From contig CM023449.1 of assembly GCA_013339765.2 (NCBI GenBank), positions 107,114,417-107,178,416 on the forward strand: a stretch of 64,000 nt of DNA, read 5' to 3'. The translations under genes were made by a program, and so were the position numbers. Numbering within the stretch: position 1 is the first letter of the stretch; each line of letters opens with the position of its first letter. This stretch comes from Haemaphysalis longicornis (Eukaryota; Arthropoda; Arachnida; Ixodida; Ixodidae). This document shows, piece by piece, positions 9,381-19,279 of this stretch. A model generated the notes under the pieces. It saw only the letters and a program-made list of their open reading frames with translations. It was not told where the DNA came from and did no database searches.

Positions 9381-10136
9381 CAAGGGGACCTGCCAATAAC
9401 CTGCGCGTAAGTCAATTGAAGAAAAAAACTCTGCGCCTTGGAGACAATCGAGGGCGTCATCGATTCTTGGCAAAGGATATACGTCTTTGCGGGTTATCTT
9501 GTTAAGCCGTTGGTAATCGACGCAAAACCGAATAGAACCGTCCTTCTTGACAAGCACTACCGGTGACGCCCATGGACTCGTGGATGGTCGAATCACACCA
9601 CGTTGGAGCATGTCCTCGACTTGTTCGTCAATTACGCGGCGTTCAGTAGGAGAAACACGGTAGGGGCGTTGTCGTAAGGGTGCGTGACTCCCGGTGTCGA
9701 TGGTGTGTTCAACAGTGGTGGTACGCCCCAGGCCAGTCTGGACAGAATCAAAACACGTCCGAAATCGGTGCAGCAGTGCAAGAAGTTGGTCTCGTTCGGA
9801 CGACGAAAGCTTGTCATCAACGGCGCGAAGAAAGACATCTGCAGACGGTGGGGGTGTCGCTGCTGCAGGAGCGCAGAGTCCACTGACGTCAAGGGTTGTT
9901 AAATCATCCGGAAAATGCACAGCCACAACAGAAGCTACGGTCACGACGTGGCCGACGCACTCTCCGCGTTGCAAGGTGCAGGGACATGAGCCGTAGTTAA
10001 AAAGGAGAAGTGTAGCTTGGCTGTTGCGGATTGGAAGCAGGGAGAAAGGAAGGGAAGATTTCGGCGCTGGTAGAACAGGGTAAAGGCGTAAAGGGTACTG
10101 TCGCATTAGACAGAGATGGGCACGATAAAGAAGCAA
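9381..10136 (-). pseudogene. Element A pol: linker and N-terminal RT
   Basis: The frame from 10136 contains a protease-RT linker, then typical Ty3/Gypsy RT: HTIDTGSHAPLRQRPYRVSP, RPSTSPWASPVVLV, KDGSIRFCVDYQRLNKITR, YPLPRIDDALDCLQGAEFF and the first catalytic aspartate in SSIDLRAGYWQVP. It ends abruptly after LAEA, where the coding sequence joins LTR-derived filler. One threonine expected in VLVTKKDG is absent. No catalytic YLDD motif remains, so this cannot be an active polymerase. Confidence 0.85.
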
Positions 10137-10653
10137 GGACGGCGGAATGAGGAGGAATGCTAACTTCTTCCGTGAGGACCAGTTTTACGGCAGAACAAGC
10201 GGTCAGGTCATCAGCGGTAGGATCTATGGGCGGGAAGAGCTCTACTTCGGCACGGCCACAGTCTATCACAGCTCCATGTTGGGAAAGGAAGTCCCACCCC
10301 AGTACTACATCGTGGGAGCACGAAGGCAGGACAACGAACTCGATAACGTATAGGACGTCTCGAATAACGGCACGGGCAGTGCACACGTCGAGTGGAATGG
10401 GATGAGCCGTAGCAGTCCGCAATAAGAACCCGAGGTGCGGCGTCGTGACCTTCTTTAAGCGGCGGCAGAGTTTGGCGTCCATGACAGAAACGGCGGCTCC
10501 AGTGTCGACAAGGGCTAAGATTTCGGCGCCATCTATAACAATACTAATGATGTTTGCGGGAGTGGGAGGAGGTCTTGGGCAGATCGACGACGACGCAGTT
10601 CTTGCCTCCGGAACTGCGGCGCCTAGTTTTCCGCTTGCGTTGGGGCAGGACAA
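9997..10653 (-). pseudogene. Element A aspartic protease region
   Basis: This frame overlaps the end of gag by 31 nt in another frame, the arrangement expected for programmed frameshifting in Gypsy-type elements. The active site is visible as ALVDTGAAVSVMDAKLCRRL, and the second half as the hydrophobic-glycine motif DVVLGWDFLSQHGAVIDC. The protease would cut the Gag-Pol polyprotein. The frame ends before RT and the RT frame begins in another phase at 10136, so at least one lesion lies there. Confidence 0.85.
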
Positions 10654-12044
10654 CGACGCATGGGCGACAGCGAGCGTCGTCGCGGAGACGAAGATCGGCG
10701 GCCGGCGAAGTCACGGCTTTCGGAGGGCATAGGTGTCACCGGCGAATACGCGGCGCCCTCCTGAATGAGTTGCGATGGGGCGTAGGAATAAGCCGTGGGA
10801 GGGTTGCGTCCAGTTGTCATACTGCGGCAGCAATAGCGGGCGACATGGCCAGGCGCCCTGCATGCAAAGCAAATTGGACAATTGTCGAGCGTCCTCCAAG
10901 GGTTAGTGAGTTGCGGACCAGAGCATACCGGGGGGCGTACAGGTACGCGGGGCTGCAGAAAGACGGAGCTTTGATGTATGTACCTGGCTGCGACTTCAGC
11001 ATAAGGTCGCCGTGGGACAGAGTCAAGAAAGGTCGGTGGAGCGGCCATCAGCATGGAGGGTATAGAATCAGCATAAGCCAGTGTTGTGGTGACTGGGGCT
11101 GTCGGCGTAGCGTCGGAATAGGGAACGGGGGCGACAACAACAGGAGTTGACTGCAGTGCAGTTGGAAGGGACTGAGCAACTTGTCGTTGGACAATGGTCC
11201 GCAGGTCAGGGCTGAGAGAAGATTTACACTCCGGAACGTTTGGCATTAGGGACAATTGACGAGCCACTTCCTCGCGCACAAACTGCTGGATTCGCTGAAA
11301 TAATGCACCGTCACTGTCGTTAGCAGCCAAGCTGGACATAAACTGATCTTGTGCGACGGGTCGCCGAGTGAGAGCCCGCTGCCTACGCAGCTCGTCGAAA
11401 CTCTGGCCAATGGTAACGACCTCTGCCACAGTTTGGGGGTTTTTCGCGAGGAGCATTTGGAAGGCATCGTCTTCGATGCCTTTCAGGATGTGCTTGATCT
11501 TGTCCGTTTTGGGCATGGCGCTGTCGATCCTCCTGCACAGATCTACGACGTCCTCGATGTACGAAATGAAGTTTTCACCACTTTTCTGTGCACGTTCGCG
11601 CAAGCGCTGCTCCGACCGGAATTTTCGTACAGCGGGGCGTCCAAATACTGCTTGGAAGTCGGCTTTAAATTCTGGCCACGTTTCAAGACGGGCTGCATTG
11701 TTCTGGAACCATTTCTCCGCGAGCCTAGTCAAAGAATATTCCACGTTATTGAGCTTGAGGCGGTTGTCCCAATTGTTACGAGTGCTCACCCGTTCAAACG
11801 CGGCTTCCTGCTCATCGGTGCCGTTGTACTTGGGAGGGTCCCGCTCACGGATCGCACCAGAGCAGACGATGGGTGTTGGCGTAGGCGGCGGGTTATCGTC
11901 GCGAGGCATTGTAGGAGGTTGAAGTGTCCGATTGCGGAGCTCCAGGGTAAGAAAACGATTGCCGACGCGGGTCACGCCCTCTCGACGATTGTGCGAAGGC
12001 CGATGAGGTGGGAAGCTGGGGCCAGGACGGGGAGGGACCCGCAC
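10623..12044 (-). CDS. Element A gag polyprotein
   Basis: A 473-codon frame begins just inside the 5' LTR and primer-binding region. It contains a retrotransposon-gag-type central domain (WFQNNAARLETWPEFKADF then FGRPAVRKFRSEQRLRERAQ, about residues 110-155, and KTDKIKHILKGIEDDAFQML), a proline-rich middle, and one CCHC knuckle, CFACRAPGHVARYC (about residue 392, near 10860). The C-terminus is basic and serine-arginine rich. It would form the virus-like particle and package element RNA. Related gag fragments occur in elements B and C. Confidence 0.85.
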   Translation of the reverse strand: MRVPPRPGPSFPPHRPSHNRREGVTRVGNRFLTLELRNRTLQPPTMPRDDNPPPTPTPIVCSGAIRERDPPKYNGTDEQEAAFERVSTRNNWDNRLKLNNVEYSLTRLAEKWFQNNAARLETWPEFKADFQAVFGRPAVRKFRSEQRLRERAQKSGENFISYIEDVVDLCRRIDSAMPKTDKIKHILKGIEDDAFQMLLAKNPQTVAEVVTIGQSFDELRRQRALTRRPVAQDQFMSSLAANDSDGALFQRIQQFVREEVARQLSLMPNVPECKSSLSPDLRTIVQRQVAQSLPTALQSTPVVVAPVPYSDATPTAPVTTTLAYADSIPSMLMAAPPTFLDSVPRRPYAEVAARYIHQSSVFLQPRVPVRPPVCSGPQLTNPWRTLDNCPICFACRAPGHVARYCCRSMTTGRNPPTAYSYAPSQLIQEGAAYSPVTPMPSESRDFAGRRSSSPRRRSLSPMRRCPAPTQAEN

Positions 12045-12057
12045 ACTCCACCAAAAC

Positions 12058-12340
12058 TGTAAGGAGGATTTATTCCAAGGCCGAAGGACTGGTCAGCTCA
12101 AAGTCAGCTCTAGGAGTCAGGAGCACGAAGTCCGCTCTGTAGGGTTGGCCGAGAGCAAAAGCGAGAGGCAGCTTCTTCTTCCTTCCAAGCGTTGCGATGC
12201 GGCTGCCGTCTATTGTTGTCACTTGACTGCGATGATGATGCTCTACTGTTCCGGCACGTACCCTCTCATGGCGAGTGGCCAGTGCTTCCTATACTCGGGT
12301 TGCTCCTTCATGAATTGCGCTGGCGACGGGCATCCTTACA
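12058..12340 (-). repeat. Element A 5' LTR (right), complete
   Basis: A 283-bp LTR from TGTAAGGA to TCCTTACA, a perfect 8-bp terminal inverted repeat with TG...CA ends. A primer-binding-site candidate lies directly inside: the minus strand reads TTTTGGTGGAGTG after the LTR, and similar TTTTGGT sequences follow the 5' LTRs of B and C. The primer tRNA is not identified. Minus-strand AATAAA lies near the left end. Confidence 0.9.
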
Positions 12341-12358
12341 ATATATATATATATATAT
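12341..12358. repeat. (AT)n tract shared by elements A and B
   Basis: An 18-bp AT run is the outer flank of the element A 5' LTR and of the element B 3' LTR. Confidence 0.85.
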
Positions 12359-12568
12359 TGAAATAGGGTTTATTGGCTGGTAGAGGCAGACGGTCGGAGA
12401 GGTCCAGAACCACAGGGAGCGAGAGAGCCGGCAAACGGTCACACCCAAAGCCGCGCAGACCGAGCTTCTTCGTTCACACGAGCAACATGGCGATGTACGA
12501 TGGCACATAGCCATTGCAAGGGATTGTCCGCAGTTCCTAATAATTGCAGCCCGGGTTATCTAATTACA
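12359..12568 (-). repeat. Element B 3' LTR with polypurine tract
   Basis: TGAAATAGGGTTTATTGG at the start and AATTACA at the end (210 bp). Immediately inside, the minus strand reads CCTGGGGGGTAG, the expected polypurine tract for plus-strand priming. A minus-strand AATAAA sits near the outer end. Confidence 0.8.
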
Positions 12569-13461
12569 ACTACCCCCCAGGGAATAAAGCGCCATCCTGA
12601 CGCCTCACGGGGGACACGAAGCCGGGGATCATAATACGGCTTGAAACGCTGGGCATGAACAGTATCCTTCCCGCGGCGACGGAGGTATGAGGAAGGTGTC
12701 ACGGGCTCTATGACGTAGTTCACCGGTCACGTCTGTTCGAGGACACGGTAGGGTGCGTGAAACCGAGAAAGAAGCTTGCTACACAATTCTGGTGTGGTGG
12801 AGGGAATCCACAGCCACGCCTGAGATACTGGAGAATACGTCGGGTGGGTAGCTGTGTCGTCGTGCCGAGATTTTTGGTGCAGCTGATATTCGGTCGTAAA
12901 GGACCTTGCAAGCTGGCGGCATTCTTCCGCGTACTTGGCCGCTTCAGAAGCTGGGGAGCACTCGGAGCGATCTGGCCGGCAGGGGAGAACTGTATCAAGG
13001 GTGCATGACGGCTCGCGACCATACAGTTAGGAAAAAGGGCGAGAAACCTGTTGTGGCTTGAATGGCTGTATTGTACGCATAAGTCACGTAGGGCAGCACA
13101 AGGTCCCAGTCGTCGTGATCCGCTGAGATGTACATCGACAACATGTCGCCGAGGGTGCGGTTAAAGCACTCAGTGAGGCCGTTTGTCTGCGGATGGTACG
13201 CTGTACTTGTGCGATGGACAACACGGCACTCAGCGAGGAGGGCAGGAATAACGTCTGACAGAAAAACACGTGCCCTGTCGCTGAGGAGCTCACGCGGCGC
13301 CCCATGCCGCAGAATGAAGCGCCGTATGATGAAAGAGGCGACGTCTCGTGCTGTGGCGGCAGGCAGAGCCGCAGTTTCGGCATAGCGTGTCAGGTGATCG
13401 ACGGCGACGATAACATATCGGTTGCGGGAGACTGTGTTGGGCAAAGGTACCTACAGGTCTA
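12569..13461 (-). pseudogene. Element B integrase core and C-terminal tail
   Basis: The integrase catalytic core is readable with frameshifts. DRVDIDL near 13465 holds the first aspartate; VDHLTRYAETAALPAATARD then LLSDRARVFLSDV holds the second; and TAYHPQTNGLTECFNRTLG carries the glutamate. This is the D,D-35-E set. The tail (about 12740-12580) reads FHAPYRVLEQ, stop, PVNYVIEPV and RRGKDTVHAQRFKPYYDP, matching the tail of element C. It would join cDNA ends to target DNA. Stops and frame changes make it nonfunctional. Confidence 0.85.
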
Positions 13462-13584
13462 TATCAACACGGTCAATGGTTTCTCCGGTCAAGGAAGCGG
13501 CTGCAGTGGACCCACCGAGCTGGAAGGCGAAAACTTGCGACGCTGGCAGGTAGTGCATGACCTAACGTATTTGCGCACAAAGGA

Positions 13585-13884
13585 TTACACGCGGCGCCAG
13601 TAATAGCGGACACGGACACGGTGGTATGTTTTTAACAAGCGAGCTTGGGCACACGTTGGATCGGCATGAAGCGATGCGCAAATGTCGGTGCGAAGGTGCC
13701 GAGGAATTACGAGCAGCCACTTTCGCCCTTCGTTGAGGTAATTCCGCCAGTAGAGCAGCCCGACACGAAGCGTGAAATGCATAGCTTGTCTGCGCAGGGC
13801 CCGAGGTTGTTGACTACGGGAGACGTCCGAGAGAAAGGTGATGAGCGAAGCAATCCATGGGTCCTTGAATTTTTCAGAGGGCAT
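13585..13884 (-). pseudogene. Element B integrase N-terminal region
   Basis: This frame holds the stretch before the integrase core: KDPWIASLITFLSDVS, WRNYLNEGRKWLLVIPRHLR, then a degraded HHCC zinc-binding segment (LHADPTCAQARLLKTYHR, where the expected His-Gly pair is altered) and VRYYWRRV. The equivalent in element C (24600-24900) retains CAHGGVLKTYRR. The frame breaks before the CxxC half. Confidence 0.78.
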
Positions 13885-13938
13885 GTCTGTGAAAGAGAGA
13901 GGGGATACAACAGCGTCATCAGGCAGGATGCAGGCAGA

Positions 13939-14099
13939 CTATGGTGACGCTGGAGGACGGCATAAGGCATCAGCGTCGCAATGTTTGTGGCGAGACCAAT
14001 ATATCACACGTATGTCGTACTCTAGTAGCCGTAAAGCCCAGCGAGCTAGCCGTCCGGATGGATCTTTTAGTGTGGACGACGTCTTGTGACGACGTCTTG
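13939..14099 (-). pseudogene. Element B RNase H end (downstream of the LINE break)
   Basis: Minus reading gives LKDPSGRLARWALRLLEYDIR, then VIYWSRHKHCDADALCRPP, the end of a Gypsy RNase H domain. Upstream at 14088-14098 the minus strand reads GACGTCGTCACA, expected for the DVVT after the YGRPF motif; YGRPF itself is on the other side of the LINE at 19279. About 15 bp around the histidine motif are lost or scrambled, with GACGACGTCTTG repeated twice. Confidence 0.78.
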
Positions 14100-14399
14100 A
14101 CTTGGCAGCGGCAGCTACAGCGGGCACGCACTAATCTGCGCATTTCCCTAACTCAGGTACTGCCACAACAGTGCTGCCTGGCTCCTGGATATCATCGCTT
14201 GACGGTGGCTTCATCGCTGGAGCAGGCTTCCCTCGTCCTACGCGGACGATTATCTTGGCTGCTGACCCCCTCATCGGGACTTCATCGCCAAGGGAGGTGT
14301 CTCGCGACGCGCTGAGCACCTTATCACCGACCGAGGCTTCCGGAGGGTGACGCTTGAATCACCGCAGCTCCGATTGGTCGATCGACGAGGGAGGTAATA

Positions 14400-15220
14400 C
14401 AGTCAAACCCGTTCATACCGAATTGCAATATGCACCGCGATTAGTTCGAAATATCCAATAGTTCGATATAGCCGAACCCGCCTATAACGAACTTATCGTT
14501 ACTAGTTCACAACCCGCAGAAACCCCCATCCCCATCACAAAATCCACCATTCCCGCACGCAGATACGAACACAGTTAAGTAGCCGTTACGATAACAAAAA
14601 AATCCGTTTATTGCAAGTACTAAAGCTACTTTCCGCCTGAACTGCCTACTTTGCAAAAAAAAGCGGTGATTTTTGTTTTCACTTTCGTTTTGGCGGATTC
14701 AACTAGCATAGAATTCTCTACACGAAACATTATTTGCACCAGTTCGAGCCCGCGTCCTCCAAAATCTAAGAAGCATTGGCGGAGCACATTGTCTGCCAAA
14801 AGCGCTTCAATATAAGCGTCGGACGGCTTTCACTGGCGACATCATCGGGAATGTGGGGGAGCTCTTCACACTGTTCACCGATGTTGCTGTCTTGGTCCGG
14901 ACTCGCTGACTGCTTGGGTTCCGTCGAGAGTCCCGCGCGCCGGAAACAGTTACGAAAACTGTCGGGCATCATGTCGCCCCGTGCGAGGCGCAATGTCTAA
15001 GTCGCAACTCTTGCTCCGTGGTCGCGGCCAATCCACATCTCGATCGCCGCTCCGAGACCATGCATTTCGGCGGCCATTCTAGTCGCGCAGAGTTCGATAT
15101 ATCGGATGTGAACTTCGTTATAAGGAATATGTTTCCCATGTATTTCCGTAATTGAATTATTTTTGTTCGATATATAGCATCATTCGCTCTAACCGGGTTC
15201 GTTATAGCCGGGTTTGACTG
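14400..15220 (-). mobile_element. pogo/Tigger-like Tc1-mariner element, deleted
   Basis: The 821-bp element begins CAGTCAAACCCG and ends CGGGTTTGACTG, with TA on each side (14398-14399 and 15221-15222), the TSD of Tc1/mariner elements. The inner terminal sequence (CGGCTATAACGAACC on the minus strand) is typical of pogo/Tigger TIRs. The interior keeps only a short transposase remnant. It is inserted in the 5' region of the LINE at 14100-19279. Confidence 0.85.
14766..14993 (-). pseudogene. C-terminal remnant of a pogo/Tigger transposase
   Basis: The short minus frame contains SFRNCFRRAGLS, resembling the conserved NCFRKAGF-type motif near the C-terminus of Tigger/jerky/CENP-B-type transposases, followed by an acidic serine-rich tail. 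No DDE catalytic residues remain. The identification rests on this motif plus the TIRs and TA duplication. Confidence 0.65.
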
Positions 15221-15370
15221 TACAAAGGCACTGCAAGAATCGGCCGCGCTTCACTTGGCAGCGGCAGCTACAGCGGGCACGCACTAATCTGCGCATTTTC
15301 CGAACTAAGGTTGGTTTTGTTTAGCTTGATTTCTTTTGTATTACTGCCGCTGCCAAGCTGAAAGTGCTTC

Positions 15371-16114
15371 ATGTCTCCCCCCAAAATTCCAAACAAAGTT
15401 GTAAAGTTCTTAAAAGATTTCAGGCAAGAAATGCGAGACATGCGTGCCGCAATAGGAAAAGAACTGAAGGAAGAATTTAACGAACTAAAGCAGTGTGTTG
15501 CTTTTTTCAGTACCCAGTTTGACGCCATGGCCACACAGTGTTCAGAAATCGAGAAGGAAAACACAGCTTTAAAAAAAGAGAACGCTGTGCTTTTTACGGA
15601 ATGCAACTCGCTAAAACAGGTGGTAACCGCGCATGAACAAAGAATGACAGACCTCGAGCAATACTCGCGTATCCGAAACGTTGAAGTGAAAGGCATAGCC
15701 CAAGTAGCGAACGAGAAGCTTCCAGATATCCTAAAAAAGCTCGGTGAAGTTGTCTCAGAGAACATCTCTGAGGACGACATCGACGCGTGCCATCGTGTGC
15801 CAAGGAGAGATGGTGGCTGCGCCAATATTGTAGTGCAGTTTAGCTCTCGTACCAAGCGAGACACCTTCATTGAGAAGGGGCGCAAAAAGCGCGTATGCAC
15901 CACTGATCTAGGTTTCCCAGAAAGCTCCAGCGTCTACATCAATGAGCATTTGTGCCCAACACTCAAGAAACTGTAGGGGCAGGTCATCGCCCGTAAGAAT
16001 GAGAAGCAATGGAAGTATGCGTGGACGCGGGACGGGAAACGTTTTGCCAGGAAAACAGACACGTCGCCTACGCTCCGGCTGACTTGCTCTCAGGATCTTA
16101 AGAAAATGATGTAG
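15371..16114 (+). pseudogene. LINE ORF1, coiled-coil RNA-binding protein
   Basis: ORF1 starts MSPPKIPNKVVKFLKDFRQE. Residues about 15-100 form a heptad-rich coiled coil (EFNELKQ, EIEKENTALKKENAV, LEQYSR). An L1-ORF1-like RNA-binding segment follows, with RIRNVEVKGI, DIDACHRVPRR, ANIVVQFSSRTKRD, and YINEHLCPTLKKL. A TAG at 15974-15976 interrupts it, but the frame continues with GQVIARKNEKQWKYAW and ends near 16114. Such proteins trimerise and coat LINE RNA. ORF2 starts about 70 bp downstream. Confidence 0.82.
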
Positions 16115-16185
16115 CCACAGCTGATAGCGCAAGGTATTCCTCTTGCTGTCACAACAAGACACGAATTACAATTTTCTGACCATAA

Positions 16186-17446
16186 ATGATGTCACTAACC
16201 GTTACCGCTCTAAGCAAAGATGCACATCTTTTTTTCCACTTAAACACACAATCTGCTTGCGGCAAAGTAGACGAGCTCGATGCGTTACTTTCATCGTTAG
16301 GTTTTTCATTTGATGTCATAATGCTAACCGAAACATGGTATCAAGAAGGACACGATATTCCTAAAATGCCCGGATATAACACTTTCCATAAGAACCGTAT
16401 CGCCAAAAAGGGAGGTGGGTTATTGCTAATAGTCAAGCAGAGTCTAAACTGTGCAATCATTAAAGACTTTCACTCGATCTACGGAAGATTTTGAAATACT
16501 AGCGCTTATATGTAAAGAAACCGTTTTCTGTGTATTGTATAGGCCACGTGCGGGGAGCGTATCGGTCTTTCTATCATTTATGGAAACGTTCTTTGGATGG
16601 ATTAATGACAATCGTTTGAAACTTGTGTTAGGGGGGACGTCAATATCAACATGTTGAATGCAACCTCAGCCCAACATCAATTTCAAAACTTGCTAGATTC
16701 AAATGCCCTTATAAACACAATTGCTACACCTACTTGCTTTACGCCCGATTGTGCCTCGTTAACTGATGTTTTTGTTACAAATATGGAAGGCCGCAATCTA
16801 GTATCTTGGTGTGATTGGCGTTAATTTAAGCGATCATCTGCCCATATTTTTAATGACGGAGAACAAGACAACAATAAAAGCACCGAAGCATACTTCTGCA
16901 ACATTTCAGGACATTAATCCGCTCACTTTAGAAGCTTTTCGAAACGAGCTATCCACGATAACTTGGGAAACCGTTTTCAGTGCAACTGACCCCAATGAAG
17001 CCTATGATAACTTTTTGTCGTTGTTTAAATCAGTATACCAAAAATGTTTCATTCGCAAAGCTCTATACTTTAGAAAAGCCAGAAAACCATGGATCACACC
17101 ACATTTATTAAAATTGATAAAAGAGAAAGACGCCCTTTATACGCGATTCATCCGTACGAAAAACTTGGACGACCTACGCGCCTTTAAAAGATTAAGAAAT
17201 ACTGTGACCAGCTCCCTCAGGCAAGCTAAACGTGCTTACCTTTTTAATCTTTTCAACGCTGACGTCATGCGAAAAACTGATGTTTTGTGGAAAAGGCTCA
17301 GCAATGTACTTCGCCGACAGCAGGAACATGCGCAGGGTAGTGAACTAATTCTGAATGGCGCACCCACGCCTGGTGCGCAGCTGGCAAACGCATTTAACAA
17401 TTTTTTTTATCTCTTGATAACAGCTCTTGCAATGGGGCTATTTTGA
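16186..17446 (+). pseudogene. LINE ORF2 APE endonuclease and connector, frameshifted
   Basis: Reading from 16186: FFHLNTQSACGKVDELDALL (opening strand), VIMLTETWY (catalytic glutamate) and KKGGGLLLIVKQS. A frame change near 16490 leads to FCVLYRPRAGSVSVFL and a damaged GDVNI strand near 16630 (LVLGGTSIST). Another change leads to GVNLSDHLPIFLMTEN (catalytic histidine) at 16811. The connector KPWITPHLLKLIKEKDALY then RLRNTVTSSLRQAKRAYLF precedes RT. At least three lesions make it nonfunctional. Confidence 0.83.
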
Positions 17447-18710
17447 ACTACTCGCCACCCAGTAACAGTAGTAGCGCGTTCCTATTCCCAACCGATGCCA
17501 ATGAAATCTTCCGCACGTTCTTATCATTTCGTAACATTAAGGCATGTGATGCCGATGACATTCAAATCCTACCAATTAAGCACACACTGGATATCACCTG
17601 CCCTGTACTTCAGCACGTGTACAACATCGCTTTCGAAAACGGCATTTTTCCAACACGCATGCAAATGGCTAAAGTGAGCGGTATATTCAAAGGTGGTGAT
17701 AGAAATGAACTGTCTAACTATAGAGCCAATATCAATCCTTCCCATGTTTTCAAAAGGGCTTGAAAAACTTATTAGTGAAAGCATGTCCGCTTTTGGGGAG
17801 AAACACCTTATAATAACTAATTTGCAGTTGGGGATTCGAAAACATCTTTCAACCGAGTCTGCGCTTCTTACACAAAAAGAAATAATTCTGCAGGCAATTG
17901 AGAATAAACTGGTAACACTAGGAGTATTTGTAGATTTTTGGAAGGCGTTCGATTGAATTAACCATGCCATATTACTAAAAAAAACTCGAGCATTATGGGT
18001 TTAGAGGTGAATATCTCACTTTTCTAGAAAGCTACCTTATATTCCGATGCCAGGCTGTGGTGATAGACAATGAAATATCTGATTATAAGGCTGTTAAATT
18101 AGGGGTACCCCAGGGGAGTATCCTCGGGCCACTCTTATTCTTACTTTATATAAATGGCTTGGTAAATATCGACAACTCTTGCCGGGTCGTTATTTATGCA
18201 GACGACACCACCTTACTTATTTCTGGTAAAGATGCTACTAAATTACTGCATGATGCAAACAATGTGCTAAGTAAACTGGATAATTGGAGCACAGTTAATT
18301 CTTTAACGATAAACACTTCCAAAACAAAGGCAGTTCTCTTTAAACCAACAAATTCTAAAGCATGTATTAGCAACAGCCTATGCATTGGTTCTTCCAGCAT
18401 CGAAACTGTCCCTTTAGTGAAAAACCTTGGCGTTTTTTTCGACGAACACTTCACATGGAGCAAACACGTCGATAATATTTCCAGCAAACTTGCACGCGTC
18501 ATTGTTGTCCTCACAAGGTTACGGTTCTTTCTCCCGCAGAAAATAAAATTGCTCATTTACCATTCTCTTTTTTTCTCTCACCTTAACTACTGCCTCTTAG
18601 TCTGGGGACGTACGACCGCTACTAATATTACTAAACTACATCTACTACAAAAGAAAGCCGTGCGAGCCGTCTCTAATTCTGCTTATGATGCTCACACACA
18701 ATTTTCGTAA
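17443..18710 (+). pseudogene. LINE ORF2 reverse transcriptase, frameshifted
   Basis: RT motifs in order: IKACDADDIQILPIKH (17545), a frame change near 17725 before the STNYRPIS-type block, LGIRKHLSTESALL, VFVDFWKAFD (palm; W replaces the usual SKAFD serine), a TGA at 17954, then GVPQGSILGPLLFLLYINGL and VIYADDTTLLISG (catalytic YADD, about 18195). The thumb block GVFFDEHFTWSKHVDNIS is at about 18430. Copying of LINE RNA would be its role. No RNase H follows; the frame ends at 18710 in a 3' UTR of about 540 bp. Confidence 0.85.
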
Positions 18711-19235
18711 GCCTCGGGGTTCGCCCCATTCAAGGTCTGCATGATGAAAAACTTTTTAAGAGCTACAATAGTGAAACAAGAACAATTGTAATTTTATAAA
18801 AAACTGTCGAACCTGACTCCACATCATAGCATTTATAACACACGTCATCCAGAAGCATGGTTTGTGCCACGCCCACGTACCAATTACGCAAAACAATTAT
18901 TGTGCTACACGTTACCATGTCTGTTGAATTCACGTAATCAATAATCAATGAACAATGTTGTGTTTCTATTTTCGGTTTTCGTAGTTCGTAATTAGCTTTA
19001 TTGATTCTGTGCAAGCATCTTGTGTCTGTGTATGTTAAGTTTCTATTTATTATATTGCTGCCAAGGAATGTGAATTATGTTTTTACTACATTGAGTTATG
19101 TATGTATTTTTGTTTCCATAAGTATACACAATTGTTTTATAAATACATTAGGGTGCACGGACCCCGTCAAGCCGCTTCTGTTGGCTTTTTGTCCGCGCTC
19201 CTGAGATCTGAATTAATGGTCCGTAGTAATATCTG

Positions 19236-19279
19236 TATTTCGATGTCGAATAAACTTGACTTGACTTGACTTGACTTGA
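19236..19279 (+). repeat. LINE 3' end: AATAAA and (CTTGA)n tail
   Basis: AATAAA at about 19249 is followed by five CTTGA pentamers that stop at the resumed element B sequence (AAAGGGCGGCCG). Pentameric microsatellite tails are seen in CR1/L2-related LINEs. Confidence 0.8.

Larger units (their letters stand above)
9102..12340 (-). mobile_element. Ty3/Gypsy element A, internally deleted
   Basis: A minus-strand LTR retrotransposon bounded by LTRs at 9102-9344 (truncated) and 12058-12340. Reading minus it carries gag, protease and the N-terminal part of RT, then jumps into the 3' LTR. RT palm and catalytic YLDD, RNase H and integrase are missing. The two LTRs differ at about nine sites over 243 bp by eye, a few percent. 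The outer flanks are (AT)n on both sides. It cannot mobilise on its own. Confidence 0.88.
14101..15370 (+). promoter_or_regulatory. LINE 5' region with tandem monomers (interrupted)
   Basis: A segment beginning CTTGGCAGCGGCAGCTACAG occurs at 14101 and again at 15254 and is nearly identical for about 57 bp. If the Tigger-like insertion (14400-15220) is removed the spacing is about 330 bp, giving one full monomer plus a partial one ahead of ORF1. Tandem 5' monomers act as promoters in some LINEs, such as mouse L1; that role here is inference. Confidence 0.55.
14100..19279 (+). mobile_element. CR1/L2-like non-LTR retrotransposon inserted in element B
   Basis: The plus-strand LINE has a 5' region with two partial monomers (14101 and 15254), a coiled-coil ORF1 (15371-16114), ORF2 with APE endonuclease and RT (16186-18710, frameshifted), a 3' UTR, and an AATAAA followed by a (CTTGA)n tail at 19251-19279. 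No RNase H is seen. It lies between the YGRPF and DVVT halves of the element B RNase H. A target duplication is not clear; CTTGA at both ends could be duplication or tail. Placement in the CR1/L2 group is tentative, from the ORF1 type and microsatellite tail. Confidence 0.85.

Noticed and set aside
12995..13444. Host-derived integrase-like gene
   Set aside because: It is flanked by RNase H and pol tail of element B in proper order and lies between its LTRs.
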